Positions 10,151 to 20,988 of a DNA stretch of 64,000 nucleotides are shown one piece after another (the first letter of the stretch is position 1; every line of letters starts with the position of its first letter). Source of the DNA: Prunus persica (lineage: Eukaryota; Streptophyta; Magnoliopsida; Rosales; Rosaceae); NCBI RefSeq assembly GCF_000346465.2, contig NC_034011.1, positions 12,572,850 through 12,636,849 of the forward strand, read 5' to 3'. The notes under the pieces are model-generated. The model worked only from the letters and a program-made list of their open reading frames with translations. It had not been told where the DNA came from and did not search any database. The position numbers and the translations under genes were made by a program.

Positions 10151-10792
10151 GGAGCACATAATATGTTTTGCAATCAAATTTTCTTTTGTGTGTGGAATTA
10201 TGAGTAGTTATGTAAGTTAGTGTACCCTTTAATATTCTCCAACCGTTCGAAATGTAATTAGCTGCAATGTGCTTTTTCTTTTTTACACGCTACTTTCTAT
10301 TCGCTCTGTTCCAACAAAGTGCTTCAAGTATCCTTCAGTTACAAATGTTTACAAAATCGTGCCCCTAATAACCAGTCAGAAAAAGTGGGTACTGCTGGAA
10401 ATCATTACTGGTAATGGAAACAACAGCTGGCTGCTGGAAATGCTACATTAGCCTGTGATATAATCAATGAATCTCTGTTAAAACATAATTCACCCTAAAC
10501 TACCCATTTTACATGGTAAAAGTCATTGCTTCTTCACATAACTCAAAATTTCATACTTTATCAAATGTCTATGAAAATTTCTAAATAGGGAGAAGACGTA
10601 AAATTAACATGTGTCCAAATTTCATGCAAGAATGAAACCAAGCAAATTTTCATTTCAATTACCAGTGGACATAGTAAGACCTCATCGGTGGACATGAACA
10701 AAAAAACAATAATAATCAAAAACTGAATCTATAAAACTTCACCTGATCATTAATCTTCATAACAACCAGATTTCGTCTAATAGAAACATAAA
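10151..10792. other. Intergenic, nothing recognised
   Basis: This lies 3' of both the duplicated coiled-coil gene end and the FAR1-related gene. It is AT-rich; the short frame at 10269-10451 has no supporting feature. Confidence 0.5.
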
Positions 10793-13114
10793 TCATTCAG
10801 TTGGTCTGTGCATCCTGTCAAATTCGTCGAATAGTGGGTCACTACGATATATTGGAGTTGATTCGTCATTGTTCGACGGTGATGTCCTGCATAAAATCAA
10901 ACACAAGCACATAAAAAATTTCCCTATTCAAATTTTAGATGTTATTATAAATAGTGTTAGCATCTTACGGTGTGTTCAAATTTCTTGGGCATTGTCTTCT
11001 ATCATGACCAATGTGTCCACACTCTCGACAGTGTCTAATCCCTCGCTTCATTGCCTTTTCCTTTGCTCCCGTTACTCCTTTCGACCTTCCTTTGCACCTC
11101 ACTCTCTTAGGGTCTTTCATATATTGTGTTTGAGAGCTGGACCCTCCAACTTCGTTATTACTTGGTCCATCCTTCAACAACTTCAACTTCACCTGCAAAC
11201 TTTTTAGAGTCTCTGACAGTAGCTCACATCCTTCTTCACTCATTAATGCATCCTCAACCACATCTGAAGCAAGTCGAGACATTGTACACCGCTTTATTAA
11301 AAGACCAGGATCTGTACAGTCTTTAATTTCGTTGCCATTTGTATCTGACACCAATCCAGATTTCGCAGTTTTCTTCCACCTCTTCAAAATATATTTATCG
11401 GGCATATATTCAATCTGGTCCCTTCTGAACAATGCTAGGATGTGCTTGCAAATAATTCTAACAAATTCAAATCTTTTGCAGCTACACGATGCGTGGTCAG
11501 AATCTTTGACATATACGACTTCTGCCACTCTTGTTTCCCAAGTTTTCCTTTCGCTCATGTTAAAGACAACTTTAGAAGCATCCTCTGTTTTGAGCTCTAG
11601 GAAACATGCTGTACTTTGTATTAGTTCTTGCTCAAACTTTTGAAACATTGTCCTTGTGTACAAGGTAGCCATTTGTTTGTTCATTGGCATCGGTAGAATA
11701 CATTGAGCCACTTCAAATGCATCTACGTGATCAGCAACTAACTCTTTTTCATGTTGATGAGAAAGTGCCCTCTCAAATCGTATTATGAAATCCATCAACG
11801 AATTTCTCCTTGATATGTATTGCTTGAAAAAACCATGAGAACCTTCTGCTCTTTGGCTGCTTGACATTCCAGCGGCAAAAAATTGTCGTGCGTAGGCTGG
11901 AACCCAAGATTCCCTTAAATCAAACATTGAACTTAGCCATGGATGGTCAGTCAAACCAGCCTTTGTAACCACAATATTCCATTTTGCATCAAACTCATCC
12001 TTATTGTCAGTATCCCATATGGCTTTCTGAAATTCACGCCAATACTCCTTATAAGCAGAATGTGGTAACTTAGCAGAGAACTTTGATGTGATGTGCCATA
12101 TGCAAAGTCGATGAAATGTAGTTGGGAAGGCTATTGAAATCGCTATGGCCATTGCCGCATCTTGATCTGTAATGATCGTTTTAGATTCGCCACCTGGCAT
12201 GGCTTTCTTAAACTCCTTAAACATCCAAACAAACGATTCAATCATTTCCTTGCTCAAAAATGCGCATGCTAAGACAATTGTCTGACCATGGTTATTAACT
12301 CCCAACATTGGTGCAAATGTCAAGTCGTATCGATTCGTGTTGAATGTGGTATCGAATACAACAACATCTCCATAAAACCCATACGCCCGTCTAGAAGTTG
12401 CATCTGCCCAAAAACATCGACTAAACCTGTCATGGCCATCTCCCTCAATCTTGAAATAAAAAGCCTCATTTTTTTCTTTTCAGCCATAAAATACTCAGTC
12501 ACTAGTTCAACATCGTGGTTCCTCAGCTTCCCATTCACACTTCATTCAAGATTGTAGATATCCTTTTTGATAAAATCGATTTTATCCATTCCTCCGGATT
12601 GCACCTCGAAAATACTTACCTTCTGATGAATGGGAATATTAACTGAACCCAACTGTTTTGTGAGTACTTTTGTAGAATCTGAAATATGACGGTGTGATCT
12701 CAATAAATGCATTCTTTCTGAGGGTGTCATCTTATGATTGTGTCCCTCTGCAAAAAGAGAGATGGTATACTTCTTGCTCCCATTTGTCTTCACAACCACA
12801 ATCTTTGCATTGCAATTGCATCTACTTATTCCTCGTTGTCTTTTTCTCTCCCGAGTTTCATCTCTCCAGTATGCACCTTGTTTGCAACATACAAATTCTT
12901 TCCTCAAAATCTCATTCTTATTTTTCCCCCAAAAGCTGGAATGAAGTCGAATACCAAAGCCAGCCAAGAATGCATATCTATTATAGAAATTGTAAATGAG
13001 GTCAAGCGAGTCGAACTTCATCCCAATTGCTGGTGTTTCCTCATTTCTTACTTCAGGAATATAAACCCTCCCATTAACTGTTGCACATTCATCACTCTCT
13101 GAGCCCCCAGACAT
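10793..13114 (-). pseudogene. FAR1-related sequence (FRS5-like), MULE-transposase-derived, two lesions
   Basis: Start ATG at 13114. An N-terminal FAR1/WRKY-GCM1 zinc-finger domain (GMKFDSLDLIYNFYNRYA, CCKQG, RCNCNAKI, EGHNHK) is followed by the MULE transposase core (APMLGVNNHGQTIVLACAFL, KTIITDQDAAMAIA, HRLCIWHI). Then come a SWIM finger (CSCKRFEFVRIICKHIL) and a CCHC knuckle (CRECGHIGHDRRQCP). The main frame ends at the intron: donor GTAAG at 10968, acceptor TGCAG before 10886. The last exon, 10886-10793, adds about 30 residues (ends FDEFDRMHRPTE) and restores an in-frame stop. Two lesions lie between the domains: TGA at 12542-12544 (probably former CGA), and a one-base loss in a poly-A run near 12467-12480. 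A 5'-UTR intron with donor GTAAGT at 13641-13646 and acceptor at 13151 is likely. FRS proteins are transcription factors domesticated from MULE transposases. With only two lesions it is a recent pseudogene, or the poly-A change could be a sequencing error. Confidence 0.85.
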
Positions 13115-14100
13115 TTTATCTACGTATATTATTAATCCACTTCTATATTACTGCATAGCAAATATTAATTCATTAATCAGTCATTACTGCATCACAACAT
13201 ATCAATGCATTCCACTTACACAAAACATTGCCCAAATTGACACAAAATACGCATAGCCTAACTTCCGATTACACAAAACGCAAGCAAAATTTAATAATAG
13301 TTACATCATCTCTTGTGAAATAATCTGGAAAAAATTACATTAGAACCAACATGTTCAACTAAGAACACAAATGTAATTCAAACCACCAATTACAGAACTT
13401 CATCCAATATCCTCTCCAAATGCTTACTCCTAATGTCATTAAGCCTAAGTTTAGGATCTTTTACCTACATTTCATAATTTTCCACCCCCACCAAAAACAA
13501 TCAACTAAGTATATTGAATATTCATAAGAAAATGACACATTATTGATTCCAAAAATGACACAGTATTGATGCCACAAATGACGAATTTCCCACCCTCACA
13601 AAAAATAAACCAAACCCAATAAAATCAATCCAGCAAGTGAACTTACCTCTCAAAATCAATCGGGAGCTCTGAAGTCAGTCAGCTTGAGAGAATGTAGTGG
13701 ACATTAGAGAAGACTCTTTGGTATTTGAGACTCCATCTCTACCAAAATCGAGGAACAACTGCTGCTGCGGCGTCTAGCTACAAAAAGAGATATGCTACTT
13801 TGCTTTCATCTAGAATCTTGTCAGCTGAATGAAAAAGAGAAGGGGTTTTCACTTGACCCATAGAATCAAAACAGGGCAATAGCTAGGTAAGAGCCATTCT
13901 TTGTAATACCGAGGATACCATAGATCGCAGGCCTCCCAAGGAGCTAATGACAATCGAGTGACTATAAGGTTTGGGAGATTTGGATCCTTCTAATTGTGGG
14001 TTTGCTTTACATTCAAAAAGAGAGGATTGTGTTCTTGAGTTTTTCACAGAGAGGGAAAGAGGGGAAGATCTTCAACTGAAGTTGGGTTTCTAACGGGTTA
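13115..14100 (-). promoter_or_regulatory. 5' region of the FRS gene with a probable leader intron
   Basis: On the minus strand a consensus donor (GAG then GTAAGT, 13647/13646) and an acceptor (TATGCAG ending at 13151) frame a ~500 bp leader intron just upstream of the ATG. 13650-14100 would hold the leader exon and promoter. No other gene seen. Confidence 0.4.
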
Positions 14101-15109
14101 GATTTCAACCCGATTCTACATGCACCCTCTTTTAAAAACTCACCGTTGGATGAAATCCAACGGCTCTTACATACCCCTCAAAAACACCCCTTATAACTTT
14201 CCACTCACTATAGAAGCTCCCTTATTTAAAACCCGGACTAGGGTGGATTCCAACTTGACTAAATGGGCTTACTTTAGCTCAAGTGAAATGGGAGGCATGT
14301 GCCAATATAATGAGCACATCGAGAGAAAGAGCGGCACAAGCGACTGAGAACATGAATGCTTCTTTGTGTTCAACCTCAGCGTCTCTCCTTCGTTCTCTTC
14401 TTCAACCCCAGAAGGCTTCCTTCTTCTCTCCCACCATATCAATGGGTCCCCCAGCACCATTTGTTCTCTTCTTCAACCTCAACGTCTTCAACCCCAGAAG
14501 GTTTCCTTCTTCTAAGTTTCCTCTATATCTGACCAATTTTTGTTTTTCCGGTTCAAATTTTTGTGGGTTTGTACTTGGTTTTTCATGGTTGAAGATTTTT
14601 GAAATAGATGTTTCAGTTATTTACCGCATAGGGTTTGATGATGTATATGCAGTTGGATGTAGACTTCTATACTTTTCTGCTATTCAACTTTTGAATTTAA
14701 CACTCACAAAAGTCATTGAACAATATTCAAAATATTATTTAGTTCAATCCATTCCAATTTATGCTTGCACCAAACTGGGTAATATTCTGAAAAATTCAAG
14801 GTAGATTTTCGTATTTAAGTGAAAAATTATATTATGGTGAAAGATGATTATGGGTATTTTATCAAGTGATTTTATATTGAAAATATTGGATTAAGTGTGT
14901 TCAATTTTCAGTTTGACAAAAATGCCCTTACGTTACTTTTTGTGAATTTTTCGAAAGACATTTATGAAATTGGAGTGACAAAATTATGATTCTTAGATAG
15001 AACGATAGTATTCGACTCAACAAACGTGTAGGAAATTGTTTATGAATTTTGGGCCAAAATGACCAAAATACGCCTACATGTAAAAATTACCAAAATGCCC
15101 TTATAGGTT

Positions 15110-15161
<52 letters not shown>

Positions 15162-16225
15162 GAGAATCATAATAGGATAACTAATAATTATTTTGGATGA
15201 TGGATACATCCAAACTCTTTTCCCCTTTTACTCCCTTTCTTTTTCAACAATTATTTTGGAGCTCTAAATTAGGGTGATTCACCACCCTAGTAGGATAACT
15301 AATAATTAAGGGTGGTGGAGTTGATAATCAGCATGTCAATGCGAGATTTAACAGAAGAAAACAAGGGAGAAGTACGAAGGAAAGATAAGGATTAAGGAGT
15401 TCTTGGATTATTGTTAGAGGTGAAGATATTTTCAAACTCGTGATTTCCAAGAATCTTATAAGTTGATGGATTTAATTCAATTGTACCGTTGTTTCGAGTC
15501 ATTTGAAAGTTAGAAAGATAAAATTGAAAGAGCATTAGAGGATCAATTTCATTTTTGGGTGGGTGTTGAGTAATTTTAAAGTTTTGGGTTCCTTCAAAGT
15601 TTTGAGTTCCTTCAAGGACTAATGACTTTTGATGGTAGGTGTGAAGTTTGGGGTGAGTTTTGAAGCTATTAGAATGATAGGATGGGTCTGATTCATATTT
15701 TGGAGTATTTGGAGTCAAAATGGTAAAATGCATGGTATGGGACATGTAGGCTTGGTGCCCTAAGGTATGAATTAGCAGGATTAGAAGGGAGTAAGTTCAT
15801 AGCATCATCGCATACGCATAATTTATCGGTTTTGTCTTGGTTGACGCATGACACTTTGATTAATTGTGATAACTAACCTTGAGAGGTTTGACGGTACTCT
15901 ACTAGGCATTAAAATGCTCATACCCTAACAGATTGTGTAGGATTCAAGGTAAAATTTGAGAAAGCGGGTATCCACCAAGCAACTAGGCCTTTACTGTTGA
16001 TTTGTATAATATTACTAAGTAGTCAACCGTTTGATAAAGATATTAGTGTGTATTTAACTACGAGCTACTGCGATTGTGATTCTGTATATTATTAACTAAA
16101 TTGATATTAGCTGTGGCTCTATTTCTCATCATATCATGGTTGTCAGATTTTATTCGTATAACTATGATATGATTCACACCCTAATTCATGAATATTATTT
16201 ATTCTCGAATTGGGGCATGACACAA
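14101..16225. other. Intergenic with (GA)n and possible old LTR sequence
   Basis: An ACCGTTGGAT/ATCCAACGGCT hairpin lies at about 14141-14165. The 15-16.2 kb part has LTR-like features: read on the minus strand, 16222 begins TGTCATGCCCCAATTCGAGA, the sort of start seen in plant gypsy LTRs. I could not find a matching CA end or target-site duplication. Open frames at 14283-14804 and 15392-15745 have no recognisable content. Confidence 0.3.
15113..15158. repeat. (GA)n microsatellite
   Basis: An uninterrupted run of about 23 GA units, directly followed by CATGAGAATC. Confidence 0.95.
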
Positions 16226-16269
16226 ACATAGGATAGTGTTAAATAGCACTATCTTGCCACTTAGTATAG

Positions 16270-16465
16270 GCACACACCAAACATAGAAGAAGACTAAGTC
16301 CAAGCCAATCCAAGTCAGTCTTTGAATTTAGTCTTGTCCAGTCCAATATGGCGTACCAAATGTCCCCTTAGGAGTCGTTTGGTACGGCGGACTGTTATGG
16401 ACTGGACTAAATTCTAAGACTGTATTGGATTAGTTCTGATTGGTCTAAGCTGGATTAAATACTGA
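16270..16465. repeat. Inverted MITE-like termini abutting at ~16371
   Basis: The left arm contains AGTCTTTGAATTTAGTCTTG and ends GTACCAAATGTCCCC. The right arm starts GGAGTCGTTTGGTACGG and contains CTGGACTAAATTCTAAGACT. The arms are imperfect reverse complements of about 85-90 bp with only ~3-5 bp between them. The GTTTGGTAC end type resembles hAT-like MITE termini, but I found no target-site duplication. Confidence 0.65.
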
Positions 16466-16469
16466 CCAA

Positions 16470-17029
16470 CGTTTGATGTATGCAAACTCAAAAGAATTCG
16501 ATTAATGTATCAATAACAAATAATTCTTCATATATGCAAAAGTCAACCACATGACTCGAAATTAGAAATTCAATTCACTGCACACAAATCCACCATTAAT
16601 ACATACAAATAAACATCCACAATTCCATAAGGCAAAAGCCAAGTTCTAAGATATACATAAGGAAAGAAAGAAAGAAAAAAAATCCCAGAGCAGCCAATGA
16701 GAAACAATATTACAGACCAAAAGCAAACAAGGCAAAGTTAAACCACCCTTCTTAAGACAAAAAAGCACCAGACAATTTCTCTTTATTGAATCAGCTCACA
16801 GAAAATGGTCGATGTGTATCACTTGAGGTCTCTCTTCTTTGCATTTGATGACACCACATCTTGCAACTTAGCCAATAATTATATGAGGCATTTCCAGCAT
16901 CCAATAGAAAAAATCTTTGACTCTTTGTCTAAATCAATTCGTTAATTTTCTATTGCACTTCTGATATCTAGGAAAATTCATTGGATCAAAAGACACCATC
17001 AGCTTCAACTCTGAAATTATGCATGGTTG
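16470..17029 (-). other. Possible 3' end of the interrupted host gene, otherwise unassigned
   Basis: Before the Tat LTR inserted at 17035 this DNA was continuous with 29576-30613. On the minus strand 16820-16950 has short helix-like open stretches (LLAKLQDVVSSNAKKRDL, then stop) preceded by an acceptor-like CAATAG. I cannot join it convincingly to the exons at 29.7-30.6 kb. Confidence 0.25.
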
Positions 17030-17604
17030 CCTACTGTTTGGGCCAAAAAGAAATCCACAAAAACAGAAAAGAACAAAGGATTGGGCTTTGATTCCAAAGA
17101 AAAGAGAGCCCAAATCCACATCAGAAGCTCACGTATTTTACGAAATGGCAGAGTTGTAAAAAATGCCAAATTAAATGGCAATTGACCACTAAAGCAGATA
17201 AAAATAAATCTAAAAAATAATTGGATTGGGCCCAGCTTCTAAATGCTCACCATTAATCTCAAAACCAAGAGTACAAAGTCAGCAGATCTTTTTGGAAAGC
17301 CTATTCTCAGAACCCACGTGACTACCTGACTTTGAAAAGTCAACAATTTCAACTATCACAAAAGAGTTGATTGAGAATTAATGAAAGCAGGTCATTAGTA
17401 GAAACACTTCTTTGAAACTTTGCGGCCAAAAGATCAGAAACCTTTTGTATATAATTTTGCATCAGAGCTGGTGATCTTTCCAAGAGATAAGCAAACTACA
17501 ATCTTAAGAGATAAGTGGGAAGCAAGGGAGTTATTCAAACAAGAAAAGCAAATTGACCATCCTGATTGATTGTGTTCTTTCTCTTTTCCAAGAAAAATAG
17601 AGAA

Positions 17605-19405
17605 TGATAAGCTCATAATTTCACACATTTGCATGCCTTCTTTCCTTAGTAATTTTTCTTAGCTTCTCTTTATTTTGAGTCTCTTACCTATGTTTGTGTG
17701 CTTTGTAGGTTAAGACAGCAAGGGGATGACATTTGATACAATTCATGCATGTTAAGGGCTGAGTGGCACAAGAGGAATATGAGCTTAAAGACAAAACCAA
17801 TTTGTGCCACACTCCTTGTCAGTCCAGTTTCGTAGGTCATCTTGCAGGCCTCATGTCAGTAAATGACACAGGTCGGATGAGGAGACATCCTTGATAGAAG
17901 TTGTTCCAATGGGTGTCTATTATAACATATCCAAATTTCAGCCCAATTGGATAAATCTGGAGCCCTCAACACGTCAAAGACTGAACCAAGTTCACAGAAA
18001 TGTCATGTTGGCTGCCATCACATTTAATGTGGCTACATCCCTAGAGCCATGTGCTACACATGGGCAGCCATACATGGGAGTCAAATCAGCTCAGAAGCTC
18101 AGAAAGATGAACAAAAGTCAAGCTTTCCATAAAGAAACCATACCAAAACATGTATTTGTCAGCTGGAGCAGTTGGCAAGTATGGGCATCTGGAGCAGTTG
18201 GGAGCAGCTAAGAGAGGTGTGCTTCACCAGCTAAAGGGGAGCACGAAATTTCACTCTATAAAGAGAGAGCAGACACACACATTCACTTCATCCATTACTC
18301 TCATACACACATTCAGATTCACCACAAAGAGAGAAGAGAGCTTGGAGCTGTCAAGGGAGGTTGGAGCTGTCCTGGGAACTTCCTTGCTGCCATCATCTAG
18401 TTCTTCTCCTCTCTTTATCCTATCTATGTATTTCTTATTTTATGTATTCATAGTTGTGTCTAACTAATCCATTTAGTTAGGGCTTAGGATGAAGCCCTAG
18501 TCATGAATATTCAATGTTATGGATGATTTTATGGTTAATTGATTTCCTTGCTTTTATTATCAAGTTGTTAATCTCCAGTTTATTATGTGCTTGATGTATG
18601 TTTTCTTGGAGTAGCTAACTAGGATTTTATGCATCTAGCACAGGTTGGGAAGGGGTTTAGATTCACCAATTCTACTCTCCTTTCACAAGCAACACTTGAA
18701 TGGCCTAAGAATCATTCAAGGGGTTAATAACCATAGGTTGACTAGGACAGATACCATGTTCTAGGACTTGTGTGATTATCATATTCTCAAGGAGCTTAAT
18801 GACTCTTGTATGCTTTATTCTAAGTAGATACCATGCTTAGGTTGCATATTAGAGATCACGTGTTGTGTAGATACCATGCATAATCACATGCCTTAGGAGA
18901 ATCATGCATCCTGCACCTAGATACCATAGGCTTGTATGCGATGATCTATTGTTGATGAAGCTTGAGTCAATTTCTATGCATTCATAACTTGGATAAGAAA
19001 ACTAGTGGTGGATTCCAAGGCTCTAACACCTTTCAATCATTGTTTCACAACTTGTTGATTGCTGCTAGTGTTTACTTTCGAGCACTTTCATTTCACTTTC
19101 TTGTTTTCATTTCAACAACAAAACCCCCCATTTTGAGTGCGTGTGTGGTGCTAGGATTCTGTCCTAGACCTTGACTAATTACCAAGAGGCATTGTTGAAT
19201 TTGACCTTGCCTTTAGCTAGTTAGTCAGTTTCTTTGTTCTTTGTTTTTCTAGCATTCTAAGTAATTTAACTTGGAACCAAGTTACCATTCTCCGTGGGAT
19301 CGACCTCGTATTTACATAAGCTTACTATAAACGGTTCGTGCACTTGCGAGAATTAAAGTTGCTGTTTTTAATAACTCATTTTAGTTGTTAAGAATTGGCG
19401 CAACA
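17605..19405 (+). repeat. Athila 5' LTR (1801 bp)
   Basis: Starts TGATAAGCTCATAATTTCAC and ends GAATTGGCGCAACA. The next bases lead into the primer binding site. The open frames inside (17891-18467) are repeated in the 3' LTR and are not genes. Confidence 0.95.
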
Positions 19406-19411
19406 AGTTTT

Positions 19412-19429
19412 TGGCGCCGTTGCCGGGGA
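19412..19429 (+). other. Primer binding site, tRNA-Asp type
   Basis: TGGCGCCGTTGCCGGGGA is complementary to the 3' end of plant tRNA-Asp, the usual Athila primer. It lies 6 bases after the 5' LTR. Confidence 0.9.
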
Positions 19430-19584
19430 ACCGGTAATGATGGTGCTATAGTTAGATTACTTTGATTGTTTTGTTTTTGTCTGTTTCATTTGTTTCTTTT
19501 CGTTGGTTTTTCTTTTAGTATTCAGTTTTTGTATTTTGTTGTTATCTCCATTGAAAGCACTGAATTGACTTCCTTGGTGTGTGC

Positions 19585-20988
19585 ATGTCCGAATCTGACC
19601 AGGAGGAAAGTTCACCTGAGCCAGTTTCACCAAGAACCGCTGCTGTGCGTGCTGGTTTGAGGAGGAATTATAGTTCTTCAAGAGTTGAATCTAAAAGTTA
19701 CGAATCTGAAGGTTCAAGCAACATGGCAGAGATTCTGAACAACAACAATGATGAAAGAGGTGGTGCGCTTGTTGTCCAACCAAGAAAACCCCTGCGTGAG
19801 TTTTCCATTCCCAAAGTCACCGATCAACCTTCGTGCATTGTCTATCCTCAACTCACAGTTGATAGGTTTGAGCTTAAAAGTGGTATGATTCATCTTTTTC
19901 CAACTTATTATGGTAATACCACTGAGGATCCTTACATGCATATTAAGCAATTCTTTGAAATATGTGCTACGATCAAAATTCAAAACCTTGATGATGAGCG
20001 GATTAAGATGAGGCTATTCCCATTCACTTTAAAAGATAAAGCTAAGTCTTGGTTATACTCTTTGCCTAATGCTTCAATTCATACTTGGGAAGAGCTTTCT
20101 AATAAGTTTTTGCAGAAATTTTTTCCGGCTCAAAAGACTAACAAGATTAGAAAGGAAATTCTTGGTTTCACACAAAAGGAAGGAGAAGCTTTTCATGAAT
20201 GTTGGGAGAGGTACAAGGAGATGATAAGTTCTTGCCCACACCACAACATAGAGAGTTGGATGCAAATGCAATCTTTCTATGAAGGTTTGCTTGATTCCGA
20301 AAGGATGATGGTAGATGCAACAAGTGGAGAAGGACTGATGAACAAAACAGCAGATGAGGCTTTTACTCTCTTTGAATCCTTGAGTGCTAACTCTCAACAA
20401 TGGAGCCACAATAAAGGAAGAGGAGCTCCTATGAAAGCTGTGGTCTCTGAGGTAATTACTAATAATGAGATTGCTGCAAAACTTGATGTTATGTGTTCTT
20501 TGCTCCAACAGGCAATGACTGGCCCTCTAGGAAACAAAGTGGAAGTTCAAGACCAATCTTTTGCGGAGCATATGCTAGAACAAGCAAATGCCCTTCAAGC
20601 AAGGAATCCTCAAAATGATCCTTATTCAAACACGTACAATCCGGGATGGAGAAATCATCCTAATTTCAGGTGGAACAACAATCCAAATGTGCAACAATCT
20701 CAAGGACCTCCCCCAGGATTCCAAACACAACAAAGGCAATTCCAGCAAGCTCCCCAACAAGTGCAAGAGCAAAGGGGTGATCAAATGGGAGAATTGCAAG
20801 ACATGTTCAAGAAGTTCATGGGGCAACAGATGCAAACCAATCAGAACCTTCAAAATGCAGTGAACAAACTAGAAGTGCAAGTTGGGCAGATTGCATCCTC
20901 CATGAGCAATAGAGCATCCGGAACTTTCCCAAGCCAAACGGAGGTGAATCCAAGGCATCAGGAGCATGCTAAAGCAGTACACATCTAG
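19585..20988 (+). pseudogene. gag: Athila gag (in frame with pol, split by TAG)
   Basis: ATG at 19585 follows a GTG that opens the same frame. The N-terminal tail is acidic/serine-rich. The retrotransposon gag core follows (YGNTTEDPYMHIKQFFEIC, LKDKAKSWLYSLP, W..LSNKFLQKFFP). The C-terminal part is Gln/Asn-rich with no CCHC knuckle visible. The frame stops at TAG 20986-20988, but the same frame reopens immediately with RSGK, the conserved start of the linker to protease in this lineage. The TAG is therefore one nonsense change inside a gag-pol polyprotein. Gag would form the virus-like particle in the cytoplasm. Confidence 0.85.

Noticed and set aside
14283..14804. 173-codon plus-strand frame
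   Set aside because: Odd composition, no domain, no homologous frame nearby; likely chance.
15392..15745. 117-codon minus-strand frame
   Set aside because: Low-complexity, no motif, lies in probable old LTR sequence.
16200..16225. LTR start TGTCATGCCCCAATTCGAGA on the minus strand
   Set aside because: Looks like a gypsy LTR start, but no matching end, primer site or target duplication could be found, so it is not listed as an element.
17891..18467. Two overlapping frames repeated at 26799-27462
   Set aside because: Both lie in the Athila LTRs and are copies of each other; LTR sequence, not genes.
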